Origin: Amblyomma americanum
Lineage: Eukaryota > Arthropoda > Arachnida > Ixodida > Ixodidae
Assembly: GCF_052857255.1 (NCBI RefSeq)
Contig: NC_135498.1
Span: 116,193,134 to 116,257,133 of the forward strand
Direction: 5' to 3'
Length of the DNA: 64,000 nt
Shown here: positions 63,926 to 64,000 of the stretch, piece after piece
Numbering within the stretch: position 1 is the stretch's first letter
How the letters are laid out: the number at the start of each line of letters is the position of its first letter
Made by a program: the position numbers and the translations under genes
The notes under the pieces: model-generated
Databases searched by the model: none
What the model saw: only the letters and a program-made list of their open reading frames with translations
Told to the model about the DNA's origin: nothing

Positions 63926-64000
63926 AGTCACGACCTCTAACACTCTATCTATAATTAAGTAAATGTTTTCACCACCATCACCAGCGCAAGGCATACAGAC

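Noticed and set aside
1..64000. CRISPR arrays, operons, ribosome-binding sites and rRNA genes
   Set aside because: The window is clearly eukaryotic, with no spaced short direct repeats, no operon layout and no rRNA-like sequence.

Overview
This window looks like non-coding, transposon-rich nuclear DNA of an arthropod, most probably a hard tick. The inference rests on the mix of elements: tRNA-derived SINEs with RNA polymerase III boxes, several lineages of LINE, Penelope-like elements, Ty3/gypsy-type gag genes and a THAP/P-type DNA transposon, all in AT-rich DNA with no operons and no dense gene set. No complete host gene is visible. The best host-gene candidate is one terminal exon near 27.6-27.8 kb on the minus strand.

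Layout. 0-6 kb: AT-rich DNA with an RTE-type LINE tail (1.9-2.5 kb), a diverged tandem repeat (3.1-4.0 kb) and a piece of a dispersed repeat. 6.2-11.6 kb: a decayed I-group LINE on the minus strand (zinc-knuckle ORF1, endonuclease, reverse transcriptase, RNase H, C-terminal finger). 14-15.3 kb: dispersed repeat and a SINE. 15.9-20.1 kb: a decayed CR1/L2-like LINE on the minus strand whose upstream end is a tandem pair of about 249 bp. 20.1-22.2 kb: a broken gypsy-type gag-protease-RT start on the plus strand. 22.4-28.3 kb: LINE, SINE and RTE fragments and the candidate host exon. 28.4-34.2 kb: an I-group LINE in two pieces on either side of a 4-kb P/THAP-type DNA transposon relic. 35.9-38.7 kb: the longest copy of an uncharacterised non-coding repeat that recurs in at least four other places. 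39.05-39.79 kb: a miniature LTR-type element with 125-bp direct repeats. 43-46 kb: SINE, purine-pyrimidine microsatellite, repeat copy and a likely solo LTR. 46.4-47.6 kb: LINE tail containing a foldback element. 47.6-49.8 kb: two Penelope-like pieces in opposite orientation. 49.9-54.8 kb: the youngest element, a nearly intact CR1/L2-like LINE with an intact ORF1, an ORF2 with only three lesions, and a promoter made of 245-bp monomers. 56.6-58.9 kb: Penelope fragment with a perfect palindrome, then a gypsy-type gag with its LTR. 59-64 kb: mostly unassigned DNA, repeat fragments and a LINE C-terminus.

The most distinctive signal is the tandem-monomer promoter of the LINE at 49.9-54.8 kb. Each full monomer carries a TATA box and a CRE palindrome aimed into the element, and the outermost partial monomer begins about 34 nt past where the TATA box would sit, which is where a transcript should start. 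The older related LINE at 15.9-20.1 kb has an unrelated tandem pair of similar period at the same place. All family names come from motif recognition by eye; no database search was possible.
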